Of a DNA stretch of 12,421 nucleotides, positions 1 through 6,638 are shown piece by piece (positions within the stretch are counted from its first letter, which is position 1; every line of letters begins with the position of its first letter). This stretch comes from Bacteroidia bacterium (GTDB lineage Bacteria > Bacteroidota > Bacteroidia > NS11-12g > UBA9320). The notes beneath the pieces were generated by a model. The model had not been told where the DNA came from. It saw nothing but the letters and a program-made list of their open reading frames with translations, and searched no databases. Both the position numbers and the translations under genes were made by a program. Location of the stretch: positions 1 through 12,421 of the forward strand of contig JAQWZS010000136.1 in assembly GCA_029253325.1 (NCBI GenBank), read 5' to 3'.

Positions 1-183
1 ATTAATACCCTTGGAATATGCTCCCATTATAGCAGTTGAAAATCTTCTATTTAATTTATAACCAATTCCAATAGATCCGAAATATGACAACGAAGTTGAT
101 TCCGATTTCAAACCTCCACCGTTTTTAAGATCAAAGTTACCAAAATCATAAACACCATTTTCAGACAATGTTATTTCTATATT
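1..183 (-). pseudogene. Outer-membrane beta-barrel protein, internal fragment (5' end missing, 3' end off window)
   Basis: The minus strand is open from a TAA at 186-184 down to the window edge, about 61 codons. The translation has the alternating polar/hydrophobic, Gly- and aromatic-rich pattern of beta-strands separated by turns, for example SYFGSIGIGYKLNRRFS followed by AIMGAYSKGIN. That pattern suits a Bacteroidota outer-membrane beta-barrel. No ATG lies near the upstream end of the frame, no signal peptide can be read, and the frame simply stops where the opposite-strand gene begins, so the 5' part of this gene seems to be absent. The 3' part continues beyond position 1. A TTG at about 168 could be forced as a start but would give a barrel without an export signal. 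The family call rests on pattern alone; the fragment is too short to name a subfamily. Confidence 0.45.
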
Positions 184-893
184 TTAAGAAACAAGATTCA
201 CCAGTAGTTGATTTTAAGGAGGATACTGTATCTGAAAAATCAAAAGCAAATCCTTCAACCAAAGCTCAACCAATCCTTGAAAATAAAATTGATAAGGCTT
301 CTGATAAAGAGTCAGCACCCAAAATTATTCAAGAAAAACAACCAGCAATAGACTTTGATAAAATTGTAACCTATAATCCCATTGATGAGCTCAGGGTTAA
401 AGAGTATAAAAATAAGCCCGATTCACCACGGATTCCAATTGAGCAGATGCCTTATAATCCTGAGAAAGAACTAGCTAAATTAATTGATGAGTCTAGTGAA
501 ACAGTGGATAGAGATTTTATAAATTGGATAAATCATGTAGGTAGTGATGAAATTAAGGAATCCAAAAAGACAAATAAGAAATCAAATAAGAAGACTATCG
601 ATAATAAAAAATCACCTGACAATGTTCAAAATCTCCTAGACCAGTTTTTAGCTACCAAGCGTTCAAGACCGATACAAAATCGCAGTTTTTATAATGCACA
701 AGACAAGGCAGAGGAGAGTGAAACAGATAAAATGAATATTGTTAGTGAAACATTATTGAAGGTTTATGCCAAACAAGGGCACTATGATAAAGCCATATTA
801 GGTTACGAAAAATTAAGTTTGCAAAATCCTAATAAATCCGCGTATTTTGCCGCCCGAATTAAGGAAATTATAAAAACACAAAACGAATTATAA
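168..893 (+). CDS. TPR-like protein encoded upstream of secG, probably missing its N-terminal domain
   Basis: This is a predicted soluble, Lys/Glu/Ser-rich protein of unknown function. The C-terminal part, about residues 190-232, contains one good TPR-like helix pair (SETLLKVYAKQGHYDKAI followed by YEKLSLQNPNKSAYFAA). Before it come a short motif YNPEKELAKLIDES at about 96-109, a Lys/Asn-rich linker at about 130-150, and LLDQFLATKR at about 156-165. From memory, Bacteroidota proteins with this C-terminus sit directly upstream of secG and start with a separate domain of about 100 residues; here the readable part begins directly in linker-like sequence. The ATG at 168 falls inside the antisense of the beta-barrel fragment, so it is probably not the original start. 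The frame itself is open from about 129. The stop is 4 bases before secG, so the two are probably cotranscribed. No enzymatic role is claimed. Confidence 0.7.
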   Translation: MLFLYFKKQDSPVVDFKEDTVSEKSKANPSTKAQPILENKIDKASDKESAPKIIQEKQPAIDFDKIVTYNPIDELRVKEYKNKPDSPRIPIEQMPYNPEKELAKLIDESSETVDRDFINWINHVGSDEIKESKKTNKKSNKKTIDNKKSPDNVQNLLDQFLATKRSRPIQNRSFYNAQDKAEESETDKMNIVSETLLKVYAKQGHYDKAILGYEKLSLQNPNKSAYFAARIKEIIKTQNEL

Positions 894-897
894 TCGC

Positions 898-1284
898 ATG
901 TTTACATTATTTATCATATTAGCCATCATTGCTTCAGTATTTTTAATTCTAGCCGTACTAATACAAAATCCAAAAGGTGGAGGAATTGCAGCTAATTTTT
1001 CTGCGGCAAATCAAATTGCTGGTGTGAAGAAAACCAATGAATTTATTGAAAAGGCTACATGGACACTAGCTATTGCCATTATGATTTTATCCATCGGTAG
1101 CCGATTTGTTTACACTCCTGATGTAGAAAAAAGAAATGCTTTCTTAGAACGTGTTGAAGAATCTACACCAGCGGCACTAGCTCCCATACAGCAAGCTGTT
1201 CCAGCACCACCAAAACAAGAAATTAATCCAGAGAACATGGATGTTGAAATTTTGGATGAGAATGGAAATCCTATTGAACAATAG
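898..1284 (+). CDS. secG: Preprotein translocase subunit SecG
   Basis: Small inner-membrane subunit of the SecYEG channel that assists SecA-driven export. Two hydrophobic helices are visible, at about residues 2-22 and 54-71. They are joined by the family signature loop VLIQNPKGGGIA at about 20-31, followed by the small-residue stretch NFSAANQIAGVKK. A hydrophilic tail of about 55 residues follows, Ala/Pro-rich around 89-105 and acidic at the end. It makes the 128-residue protein somewhat longer than the core of the family, but such tails occur in Bacteroidota. The ATG lies 4 bases after the stop of the upstream TPR-like gene, which indicates one transcript. groES follows after 204 non-coding bases. 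The family call is secure. Confidence 0.95.
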   Translation: MFTLFIILAIIASVFLILAVLIQNPKGGGIAANFSAANQIAGVKKTNEFIEKATWTLAIAIMILSIGSRFVYTPDVEKRNAFLERVEESTPAALAPIQQAVPAPPKQEINPENMDVEILDENGNPIEQ

Positions 1285-1488
1285 CCAGTATTAACAATCT
1301 GATATTTCTTATTTTAGTTGAAGGAGACTGACAGTCTTCGTCTTGATGTTAATTCTGGATCTCTTTCATTAGAGTCTGACAGTATGGCTTAACATCAGTT
1401 TTCTTACTGTTAAAAATGAAATTTTGTCTTCATTATTACATTGGCACAAAGTATGATTATGTCTCTATAAATTTAGAATTTTAAAAAA
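1285..1488 (+). promoter_or_regulatory. secG-groES intergenic region with inverted repeats and possible groES promoter
   Basis: These 204 non-coding bases hold several repeats. There is a perfect 13-base odd palindrome, AGACTGACAGTCT, at 1325-1337. A near-copy of its left part recurs 48 bases on (1324-1335 against 1372-1383, 11 of 12 identical). A 9-base inverted repeat, TGATGTTAA/TTAACATCA, lies at 1344-1352/1389-1397, with CTCT/AGAG nested inside it. ACAGTA/TACTGT at 1379-1384/1405-1410 would compete with the 9-base stem. Near the groES start, TAAATTTA at 1468-1475 matches seven of eight positions of the Bacteroidota -7 element TAnnTTTG, and TTGGCAC stands at 1441-1447. No CIRCE (HrcA) operator is present, and no standard U-tract terminator for secG was seen. 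The promoter assignment is tentative. Confidence 0.4.
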
Positions 1489-1758
1489 ATGAACATTAAA
1501 CCATTATCAGACAGAGTATTGGTAGAACCTGCAGCAGCAGAAACAAAAACAGCTGGAGGAATCTACATTCCTGACACTGCCAAAGAAAAGCCTCAAAAGG
1601 GTACAATCATAGCAGTTGGACCAGGGAAAAAAGATGAACCAACCACGGTTAAAGTTGGAGACACAGTGCTTTATGGTAAGTACTCGGGTACAGAATTGGC
1701 CGTTGATGGTAAAGATTTATTAATGATGAGAGAATCAGACATTCTAGCAATCGTATAA
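1489..1758 (+). CDS. groES: Co-chaperonin GroES (Hsp10)
   Basis: Forms the heptameric lid that closes the GroEL cavity during ATP-driven folding in the cytoplasm. The 89-residue protein has the family start MNIKPLSDRVLVEP. The mobile loop at about residues 16-33 (ETKTAGGIYIPDTAKEK) contains the hydrophobic tripeptide that docks on the GroEL apical domain. GTIIAVGPGK at about 38-47 and the terminal strand LLMMRESDILAIV complete the fold. Its length matches other GroES proteins of about 90 residues. groEL begins 28 bases downstream with no terminator between, so the pair is bicistronic. The ATG follows A-rich sequence (TTTTAAAAAA) with no Shine-Dalgarno box, as is common in this phylum. Confidence 0.97.
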   Translation: MNIKPLSDRVLVEPAAAETKTAGGIYIPDTAKEKPQKGTIIAVGPGKKDEPTTVKVGDTVLYGKYSGTELAVDGKDLLMMRESDILAIV

Positions 1759-1786
1759 CTAAAAAAAATTAAAAACTTAAAGAATT

Positions 1787-3436
1787 ATGGCAAAGCAAAT
1801 TTTATTTGACACCAAAGGAAGAGATGAACTTAAGAGAGGTGTTGATCAGTTAGCAAACGCAGTAAAAGTAACACTAGGACCCAAAGGTCGTAATGTTGTT
1901 ATTGACAAAAAGTTTGGCTCACCGAACGTAACTAAAGATGGTGTTTCTGTAGCTAAAGAAATAGAACTTAAAGACCCTATTGAAAACATGGGAGCACAAA
2001 TGGTTAAGGAAGTTGCATCCAAAACAGCTGATATTGCGGGAGATGGTACTACAACTGCTACTGTTTTAGCACAAGCTATTGTGTCTGGAGGACTAAAAAA
2101 TGTAGCTGCAGGAGCTAACCCAATGGATTTGAAGCGAGGTATTGATAAAGCAGTTTCGGCAGTAAAAGATAACCTTCAAAAACAAAGTGAGGTAGTTGGT
2201 GATGATTTTGATAAAATCAGTCAAGTAGCCTCTATATCAGCCAATAATGATGAAGTCATAGGAACGCTAATAGCTGATGCTATGAAGAAAGTGGGCAAAA
2301 ATGGTGTCATTACAGTTGAAGAGGCAAAAGGTACAGAGACAGAAGTTAAAACTGTTGAAGGAATGCAGTTTGACAGAGGGTACCTTTCCCCATATTTTGT
2401 AACAAATACTGAGAAGATGGAAGCGGATTTAGATTCTCCATATATCCTAATTTGTGACAAGAAAATTAGTAGCATGAAAGAGTTGCTTCCTGTTTTAGAG
2501 CAAACAGCTCAATCGGGTAAGCCACTTGTTATTATTTCTGAGGAAGTGGAAGGAGAGGCTCTTGCAACTTTAGTTGTTAATAAGATTAGAGGATCACTGA
2601 AAGTGGCAGCAGTAAAAGCTCCTGGTTTTGGAGATCGACGTAAAGCTATGTTGCAAGATATTGCCGTATTAACTGGTGGTACAGTAATCAGCGAAGAACA
2701 AGGTAGAAAATTAGAAGATACTACTATAGAAATGTTGGGTACTTCTGAGAAAATAACTATCGATAAAGAAAATACAGTTATTGTTAATGGAGCTGGAAAT
2801 TCTGCGGATATCAAAGGTCGAATTGCTCAAATTAATGCTGAAATAGAAAATTCTACCTCAGATTATGACAAAGAGAAATTACAAGAAAGACTTGCCAAAC
2901 TATCAGGAGGAGTAGCTGTGTTATATATTGGTGCAGCTTCAGAAGTAGAAATGAAAGAAAAGAAAGATCGTGTTGATGATGCATTAGCTGCAACAAGAGC
3001 TGCTGTAGAAGAAGGCATTGTAGCTGGTGGAGGTGTTGCCTTTGTAAGATCTATTGAGTCAATAGTAAAGCTTGAGGGTTCTAATCCTGATGAGCATACA
3101 GGTATTAATATTATTCGAAGAGCACTTGAAGAACCATTACGTCAGATTGTTGCTAATGCTGGTGGAGAAGGTTCTGTTGTTATTCAGAATGTAAAAGATG
3201 GTAAGAAGGATTATGGTTACAATGCCCGTACGGATGAATACATGAATCTTATCAAAGCAGGTGTCATTGATCCTACTAAAGTAAGTAGAGTAGCATTAGA
3301 GAATGCAGCATCCGTTGCGAGTATGTTGTTGACTACAGAATGCATAATTGCAGATATACCAGAAGCAGAAGCTCCACATAACCATGCAGGTGGGGGTGGA
3401 ATGCCTGACATGGGCGGTATGGGAGGAATGATGTAA
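1787..3436 (+). CDS. groEL: Chaperonin GroEL (Hsp60)
   Basis: ATP-dependent double-ring chaperonin that folds non-native cytoplasmic proteins together with GroES. It is full length at 549 residues. The nucleotide-binding elements are visible: LGPKGRNVVIDKKFGSP at about 30-46, GDGTTTATVLA at 85-95, and VEEGIVAGGGVAF around 408-420. Asp398, the residue needed for ATP hydrolysis in the Escherichia coli protein, is conserved in RVDDALAATRA. The C-terminus ends in the usual Gly/Met-rich tail (GGGGMPDMGGMGGMM), preceded by HNHA. It follows groES by 28 bases and ends just before a hairpin terminator. Nothing in the sequence suggests a degenerate or specialised paralogue. Confidence 0.98.
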   Translation: MAKQILFDTKGRDELKRGVDQLANAVKVTLGPKGRNVVIDKKFGSPNVTKDGVSVAKEIELKDPIENMGAQMVKEVASKTADIAGDGTTTATVLAQAIVSGGLKNVAAGANPMDLKRGIDKAVSAVKDNLQKQSEVVGDDFDKISQVASISANNDEVIGTLIADAMKKVGKNGVITVEEAKGTETEVKTVEGMQFDRGYLSPYFVTNTEKMEADLDSPYILICDKKISSMKELLPVLEQTAQSGKPLVIISEEVEGEALATLVVNKIRGSLKVAAVKAPGFGDRRKAMLQDIAVLTGGTVISEEQGRKLEDTTIEMLGTSEKITIDKENTVIVNGAGNSADIKGRIAQINAEIENSTSDYDKEKLQERLAKLSGGVAVLYIGAASEVEMKEKKDRVDDALAATRAAVEEGIVAGGGVAFVRSIESIVKLEGSNPDEHTGINIIRRALEEPLRQIVANAGGEGSVVIQNVKDGKKDYGYNARTDEYMNLIKAGVIDPTKVSRVALENAASVASMLLTTECIIADIPEAEAPHNHAGGGGMPDMGGMGGMM

Positions 3437-3454
3437 TCGTTTCTAACTGGATAT

Positions 3455-3487
3455 AAAAAAAGCATCTCCAAGGAGGTGCTTTTTTTA
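3455..3487. terminator. Intrinsic terminator after groEL, possibly working on both strands
   Basis: A hairpin AGCATCTCC (3461-3469) / GGAGGTGCT (3472-3480) is flanked by seven A (3455-3461) and seven T (3480-3486). In the plus-strand RNA the stem has one U-G wobble. In the minus-strand RNA that position becomes an A-C mismatch, so termination of the convergent peroxidase gene should be weaker. The peroxidase stop codon (3487-3485) touches the T tract. The layout fits a shared terminator for convergent genes. Confidence 0.85.
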
Positions 3488-3976
3488 TGGGTTGATTGAA
3501 AGTAGTTTTTGTATATCGTGTTCAATGGTCTTAGGCAATACTTTAGGTGCATATCGCTTAATAACCTCACCCTTTCCATTTAATAGAAATTTTGTAAAAT
3601 TCCAGCTAATTCGATTCATTATAAGTCCCTTTTTTGATCTTTTAAGAAATTGAAAGACAGGATCAGTTTTGGGGCCATTTACATGCACTTTCTCAGTAAG
3701 TTGAAATGTTACTCGATGTGAATTAAAACATGCTTCTTCCATATTATCATTGGATAGTGGTTCCTGCCATGCAAATTGGTTACATGGGAATCCAAGAACT
3801 TCTAAGCCTTGATTTTTGTATGATGTATACAAATTTTCTAATCCTCTCAATTGAGGAGTAAGACCACATTTTGAAGCAGTATTAGCAATAAGCAATAATT
3901 TGCCACGGAAATTTTCCATTGGTAAGGGCAGCCCACTTGGTGTTTTGGTAGTTAATTTGTAAAAGTCTTTGACCAT
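3485..3976 (-). CDS. Glutathione-peroxidase-family thiol peroxidase (Cys type)
   Basis: Thioredoxin-fold peroxidase that reduces hydrogen peroxide or organic and lipid hydroperoxides. The 163-residue protein shows the catalytic tetrad: Cys37 in NTASKCGLT, Gln71 in FPCNQFAWQEP, and Trp125-Asn126 in WNFTKFLLN. The active residue is a normal Cys (TGT), not selenocysteine. Cys83, in EEACFNSHRVTF, sits where Cys-type members that use thioredoxin carry their resolving Cys, so thioredoxin is the more likely electron donor than glutathione; this is inference. FAWQEP replaces the common FGGQEP. No signal peptide is visible, so it is probably cytoplasmic. The ATG is 2 bases after the YwbE-family stop, which points to one transcript with that gene and the desaturase. 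Confidence 0.92.
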   Translation of the reverse strand: MVKDFYKLTTKTPSGLPLPMENFRGKLLLIANTASKCGLTPQLRGLENLYTSYKNQGLEVLGFPCNQFAWQEPLSNDNMEEACFNSHRVTFQLTEKVHVNGPKTDPVFQFLKRSKKGLIMNRISWNFTKFLLNGKGEVIKRYAPKVLPKTIEHDIQKLLSINP

Positions 3977-3978
3977 GT

Positions 3979-4188
3979 TTAGTCCTCTAAATAAATATGC
4001 TTAACGCGTCCGACTTCTCCAGTTTCTATCATAACCTTAATCCCATGAGGATGCTGTTTTGAATTAGTAAGGATTCGTTTTACAAATCCATTAGTTAATT
4101 TGCCCGAAACTTGATGTTGTTTTTGAACTATATCAACTTCTAGTCCTATAGAAATATTTTGTCTATTTTGCCCAGAATCCATAGACAT
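3979..4188 (-). CDS. YwbE-family small protein (DUF2196)
   Basis: A protein of 69 residues with the compact beta-rich layout of the YwbE/DUF2196 family: GQNRQNISIGLEVDIV, then KQHQVSGKLTNGFVKRIL, then HPHGIKVMIETGEVGRVKHI. The HPHGIKV and GxVGRVK segments are the parts I recognise. The molecular function of this family is not known to me; the fold suggests a small SH3-like or KOW-like barrel, which is speculation. A second in-frame ATG two codons downstream (MSMD) is an equally possible start. It lies between the desaturase (16 bases upstream) and the peroxidase (2 bases downstream) and is almost certainly cotranscribed with them. Confidence 0.88.
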   Translation of the reverse strand: MSMDSGQNRQNISIGLEVDIVQKQHQVSGKLTNGFVKRILTNSKQHPHGIKVMIETGEVGRVKHIYLED

Positions 4189-4204
4189 TTAACAACTGAA
4201 CTCT

Positions 4205-5200
4205 TTAAATGGTTGGTCCAATCCATTTAAACTCATATTCCTTTTCAGGTTCTTGCATTCGGTTGGTAATTCTTTGTAATCGGTCAGGTAGGGCCATAAG
4301 ATAGTCTCTTGCTTTTTCACCTGCGTCATTCAAATCTTTAATTTTATCAATATTCCAATCTTCAATAAGTGAGCTTAAAATATCAATATAATCTTGTGCT
4401 GTGTATACTTTGGTGCGTTGTGCTGCATCTGAAAAATGACTCCAAAGTTCTCCCACTTTATCACCGCTTTGACGCATAAAGTGAGCTGGCATTACAATTT
4501 TTCTACGCATCATTTCCTCAAAAGAAGTCATCATTTGGCTGGGGTCTAGTTCGAATATTCTTTTCACAAAATCTGAATAAGCAGAGGCATGCCGTGCTTC
4601 ATCAGCAGCAATGATTCCATTGATTTTTGCCAACAAGCTGTTCCCTGTTTTTTTAACAAGCGTAGCCACCCTTCGATGTGATATATTAGTAGCTAATTCT
4701 TGGAAACTTGTATAGACAAAGTTTTTATATGGATGACGGTCTGTACCAATGTCAAATCCGTCATTTATTAAATGTTGAGTGGTAACTTCCATTTCTCTCA
4801 TATTAACTCGTCCACACAGGAATAAATACTTATTCAGTAAATCACCATGTCGATTTTCTTCAGCTGTCCAGCCACGTATCCATTTACTCCACCCATTCGG
4901 ATTGCCATTGTTATATTGTTGATTTACACCTTCAACATCCATGAGCCATGTTTCATAGGTAGGTAGTGCTTCTTCAGTAATTGTATCACCAATTAATACG
5001 GTAAGTAAGTCATAGTCCATTTCTTTAGCTAATTCTTGTATCTGACTCACTTCTTTCACAAATTCTGGATTTCGTGAATCGGGCAATAAATCTGCAGGTT
5101 GCCAGTTGGACTCAATTGGTTTCAGGTATTTAACCAACAAGTCATCCATTGATTTACCTATTGTAGCCATTACTTCTAATCGTAGATCGTGTAAATTCAT
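4205..5200 (-). CDS. Acyl-[acyl-carrier-protein] desaturase (soluble di-iron type)
   Basis: Introduces a double bond into acyl-ACP using oxygen and reduced ferredoxin, supplying unsaturated fatty acids for membrane lipids. In the 331-residue protein the six di-iron ligands can be read as Glu77, Glu115 and His118 (EENRHG), Glu168, Glu201 and His204 (DEARHA). Their spacings of 38, 3, 53, 33 and 3 are identical to those of the plant stearoyl-ACP desaturase ligands, which supports an active enzyme. The substrate-chain region includes WSKWIRGWTAEENRHG. The frame is open further upstream to 5326, but that extra stretch is hydrophobic, unlike the family and overlaps the divergent gene's start region, so MNLHDLRLEVM at 5200 is chosen. 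It is the first gene of a likely operon with the YwbE-family gene and the peroxidase. Positional specificity (delta-9 or other) cannot be read. Confidence 0.93.
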   Translation of the reverse strand: MNLHDLRLEVMATIGKSMDDLLVKYLKPIESNWQPADLLPDSRNPEFVKEVSQIQELAKEMDYDLLTVLIGDTITEEALPTYETWLMDVEGVNQQYNNGNPNGWSKWIRGWTAEENRHGDLLNKYLFLCGRVNMREMEVTTQHLINDGFDIGTDRHPYKNFVYTSFQELATNISHRRVATLVKKTGNSLLAKINGIIAADEARHASAYSDFVKRIFELDPSQMMTSFEEMMRRKIVMPAHFMRQSGDKVGELWSHFSDAAQRTKVYTAQDYIDILSSLIEDWNIDKIKDLNDAGEKARDYLMALPDRLQRITNRMQEPEKEYEFKWIGPTI

Positions 5201-5336
5201 AATTGAGTGCGAATTTAATAGATTGAGGAGCTTTTTAGAATTAATTACTAATATGATATGAGTATATATTGTAATGATTGAAGGAAATAAATTCTGTAAT
5301 TCATCTACCATGGGATTCACGTACATTTGTACAACA
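5201..5336. promoter_or_regulatory. Divergent promoter region between desaturase and rhlE-like gene
   Basis: These 136 bases separate the two divergent starts. On the plus strand TACATTTG (5322-5329) matches the Bacteroidota -7 consensus TAnnTTTG exactly. It sits inside an inverted repeat GTACA-TT-TGTAC (5321-5332) only 4 bases before the ATG at 5337, so the transcript would be nearly leaderless. No convincing -33 TTTG was found at the right distance. On the minus strand TAAATTCG (5217-5210) is a one-mismatch -7 candidate for the desaturase. Both assignments are tentative. Confidence 0.35.
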
Positions 5337-6581
5337 ATGAAGTTTGATGATTATCGCCTGTCCAAAGAGGTAAAAAAAAACTTAGGAGACATGGATTTCC
5401 GCAGACCTACTGATATTCAGTATAAGTGCATACCACCAATTCAGCGGGGAGAAGATCTCTTAGCAATAGCTCAAACGGGTACAGGAAAGACAGCAGCATT
5501 TGCAATTCCTGTGATTGATAAAATTCAGCAAATCAAGTATAAGTCTAAAAATAAGAGTAGTGTTATTCGATCTATTGTAATGGTTCCAACAAGAGAGCTA
5601 GCTCAACAAATCACTCAGGTTTTTAATAGAATAGGTAAAAATACAAAGGTAAAGGCACTATGTGTTTTTGGGGGAGTCGAACAAGATCACCAAATAAATA
5701 AACTCATAGAAGGAATGGACATCATCGTCAGTACACCAGGTCGAATGTTTGATTTGGTAAGTCAAGGATATCTAAAACTGGATAGAATTGAAACATTGAT
5801 ATTGGATGAGGCTGACCAAATGCTTGATTTGGGCTTTGCTAAAGATATTGACGATTTGGTTAAGAAACTACCAAGAAGACGTCAAACGCTATTTTTTTCT
5901 GCTACCATTAACAAAAAAATAAAAGCTCAAGCATACAAAATGGTTAGCAGCAAGGCCATTAGGATTCAGATTTCACCTGAGAACCCTGTTAGCAAAAATG
6001 TAAACCATCAAGTGGCCTTTGTAGAAATGGATGATAAACGTTTTTTTCTCCAGCGGATTATTCAAGAAAATGAGGGCAAAAAGATACTCATATTTGTAAG
6101 GACTAAGGTCAGAGCAGAACGGGTAAAAAAAGCTATGGAAAGAGCTCAAATTGATACGTTAACTATTCATGGAGATAAAGAGCAACAAGATAGAGATGTC
6201 GCATTGTTAGCTTTTAAAACAGGTGCATGTTCTGTCTTAATTGCTACGGATGTTACAGCTAGGGGAATAGATATCGATGGGGTTGAAATGGTTATTAACT
6301 ATGATTTGCCAGAAATTTCAGAAAATTATGTTCATCGAGTTGGCCGAACTGGTCGTGGAAGGAATAAAGGAAGAGCCATCTCTTTTTGTGCTAAAGAAGA
6401 AAGAGATTACTTATCTGCGATTGAGGAATTTATTACAGTTCCTATTGCTCGTGCTACGGTTACTAAACGAGAATATGAAGAAACGGTTGAATTTGCTGAT
6501 GATGGAGCAAATGATTGGCAGAAACTCATGCAAGAAAGTAGTTCAAAAACCAATAAGAAAACGAAGAAAGATAGAAATTGA
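5337..6581 (+). CDS. rhlE: DEAD-box ATP-dependent RNA helicase, RhlE-like
   Basis: Unwinds short RNA duplexes using ATP; bacterial relatives act in ribosome assembly, RNA decay and cold adaptation. The 414-residue protein has all core motifs in order: Q motif RPTDIQ (23-28), Walker A AQTGTGKT (45-52), PTREL (84-88), TPGR (133-136), DEAD (157-160), SAT (188-190), ATDVTARGID (303-312) and HRVGRTGR (333-340). A short basic tail (NKKTKKDRN) follows, without an added RNA-binding domain. The frame is open upstream to an ATG at 5274, but the 21 extra residues do not resemble the family and MKFDDYRLSKEV is a typical start, so 5337 is chosen. The gene is divergent from the desaturase and convergent with actF. 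The RhlE assignment within the DEAD-box family is probable; a DeaD/CshA-type name cannot be excluded. Confidence 0.92.
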   Translation: MKFDDYRLSKEVKKNLGDMDFRRPTDIQYKCIPPIQRGEDLLAIAQTGTGKTAAFAIPVIDKIQQIKYKSKNKSSVIRSIVMVPTRELAQQITQVFNRIGKNTKVKALCVFGGVEQDHQINKLIEGMDIIVSTPGRMFDLVSQGYLKLDRIETLILDEADQMLDLGFAKDIDDLVKKLPRRRQTLFFSATINKKIKAQAYKMVSSKAIRIQISPENPVSKNVNHQVAFVEMDDKRFFLQRIIQENEGKKILIFVRTKVRAERVKKAMERAQIDTLTIHGDKEQQDRDVALLAFKTGACSVLIATDVTARGIDIDGVEMVINYDLPEISENYVHRVGRTGRGRNKGRAISFCAKEERDYLSAIEEFITVPIARATVTKREYEETVEFADDGANDWQKLMQESSSKTNKKTKKDRN

Positions 6582-6583
6582 TC

Positions 6584-6622
6584 AAAAAAAAATCCATTTG
6601 AAGTCAAATGGATTTTTTTTTT
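6584..6622. terminator. Bidirectional intrinsic terminator between rhlE-like gene and actF
   Basis: A perfect 9-bp stem ATCCATTTG (6592-6600) / CAAATGGAT (6605-6613) with a 4-base loop is flanked by an A tract (6584-6592) and a 10-base T tract (6613-6622). It is symmetrical, so each strand gives a hairpin followed by U residues. It begins 3 bases after the helicase stop and ends 17 bases from the actF stop, fitting convergent genes that share one terminator. Confidence 0.92.
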
Positions 6623-6638
6623 GATTTTTATTATATAC

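Noticed and set aside
1285..1488. CIRCE operator (TTAGCACTC-N9-GAGTGCTAA) before groES
   Set aside because: Searched by eye and not found; TTGGCAC at 1441-1447 only partly resembles one half-site and has no matching second half.
2221..2814. Two minus-strand frames of 84 and 101 codons inside groEL, and a longer one at 3217-3579
   Set aside because: They lie opposite highly conserved groEL codons (the last also opposite the peroxidase gene), show no recognisable domain, and cross the terminator in the case of 3217-3579. They are antisense shadows.
3485..3976. Selenoprotein form of the glutathione peroxidase
   Set aside because: The active-site codon is TGT (Cys) with no in-frame TGA, so it is a Cys-type enzyme.
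5201..5326. Desaturase start at 5326, adding 42 residues
   Set aside because: The extra residues are hydrophobic and unlike the soluble desaturase family, and they would overlap the region encoding the upstream ATG of the divergent helicase. MNLHDLRLEVM at 5200 matches the family start.
5274..5336. Helicase start at 5274
   Set aside because: The added 21 residues (with Cys, Asn and Thr clusters) do not resemble RhlE N-termini, while MKFDDYRLSKEV at 5337 does.
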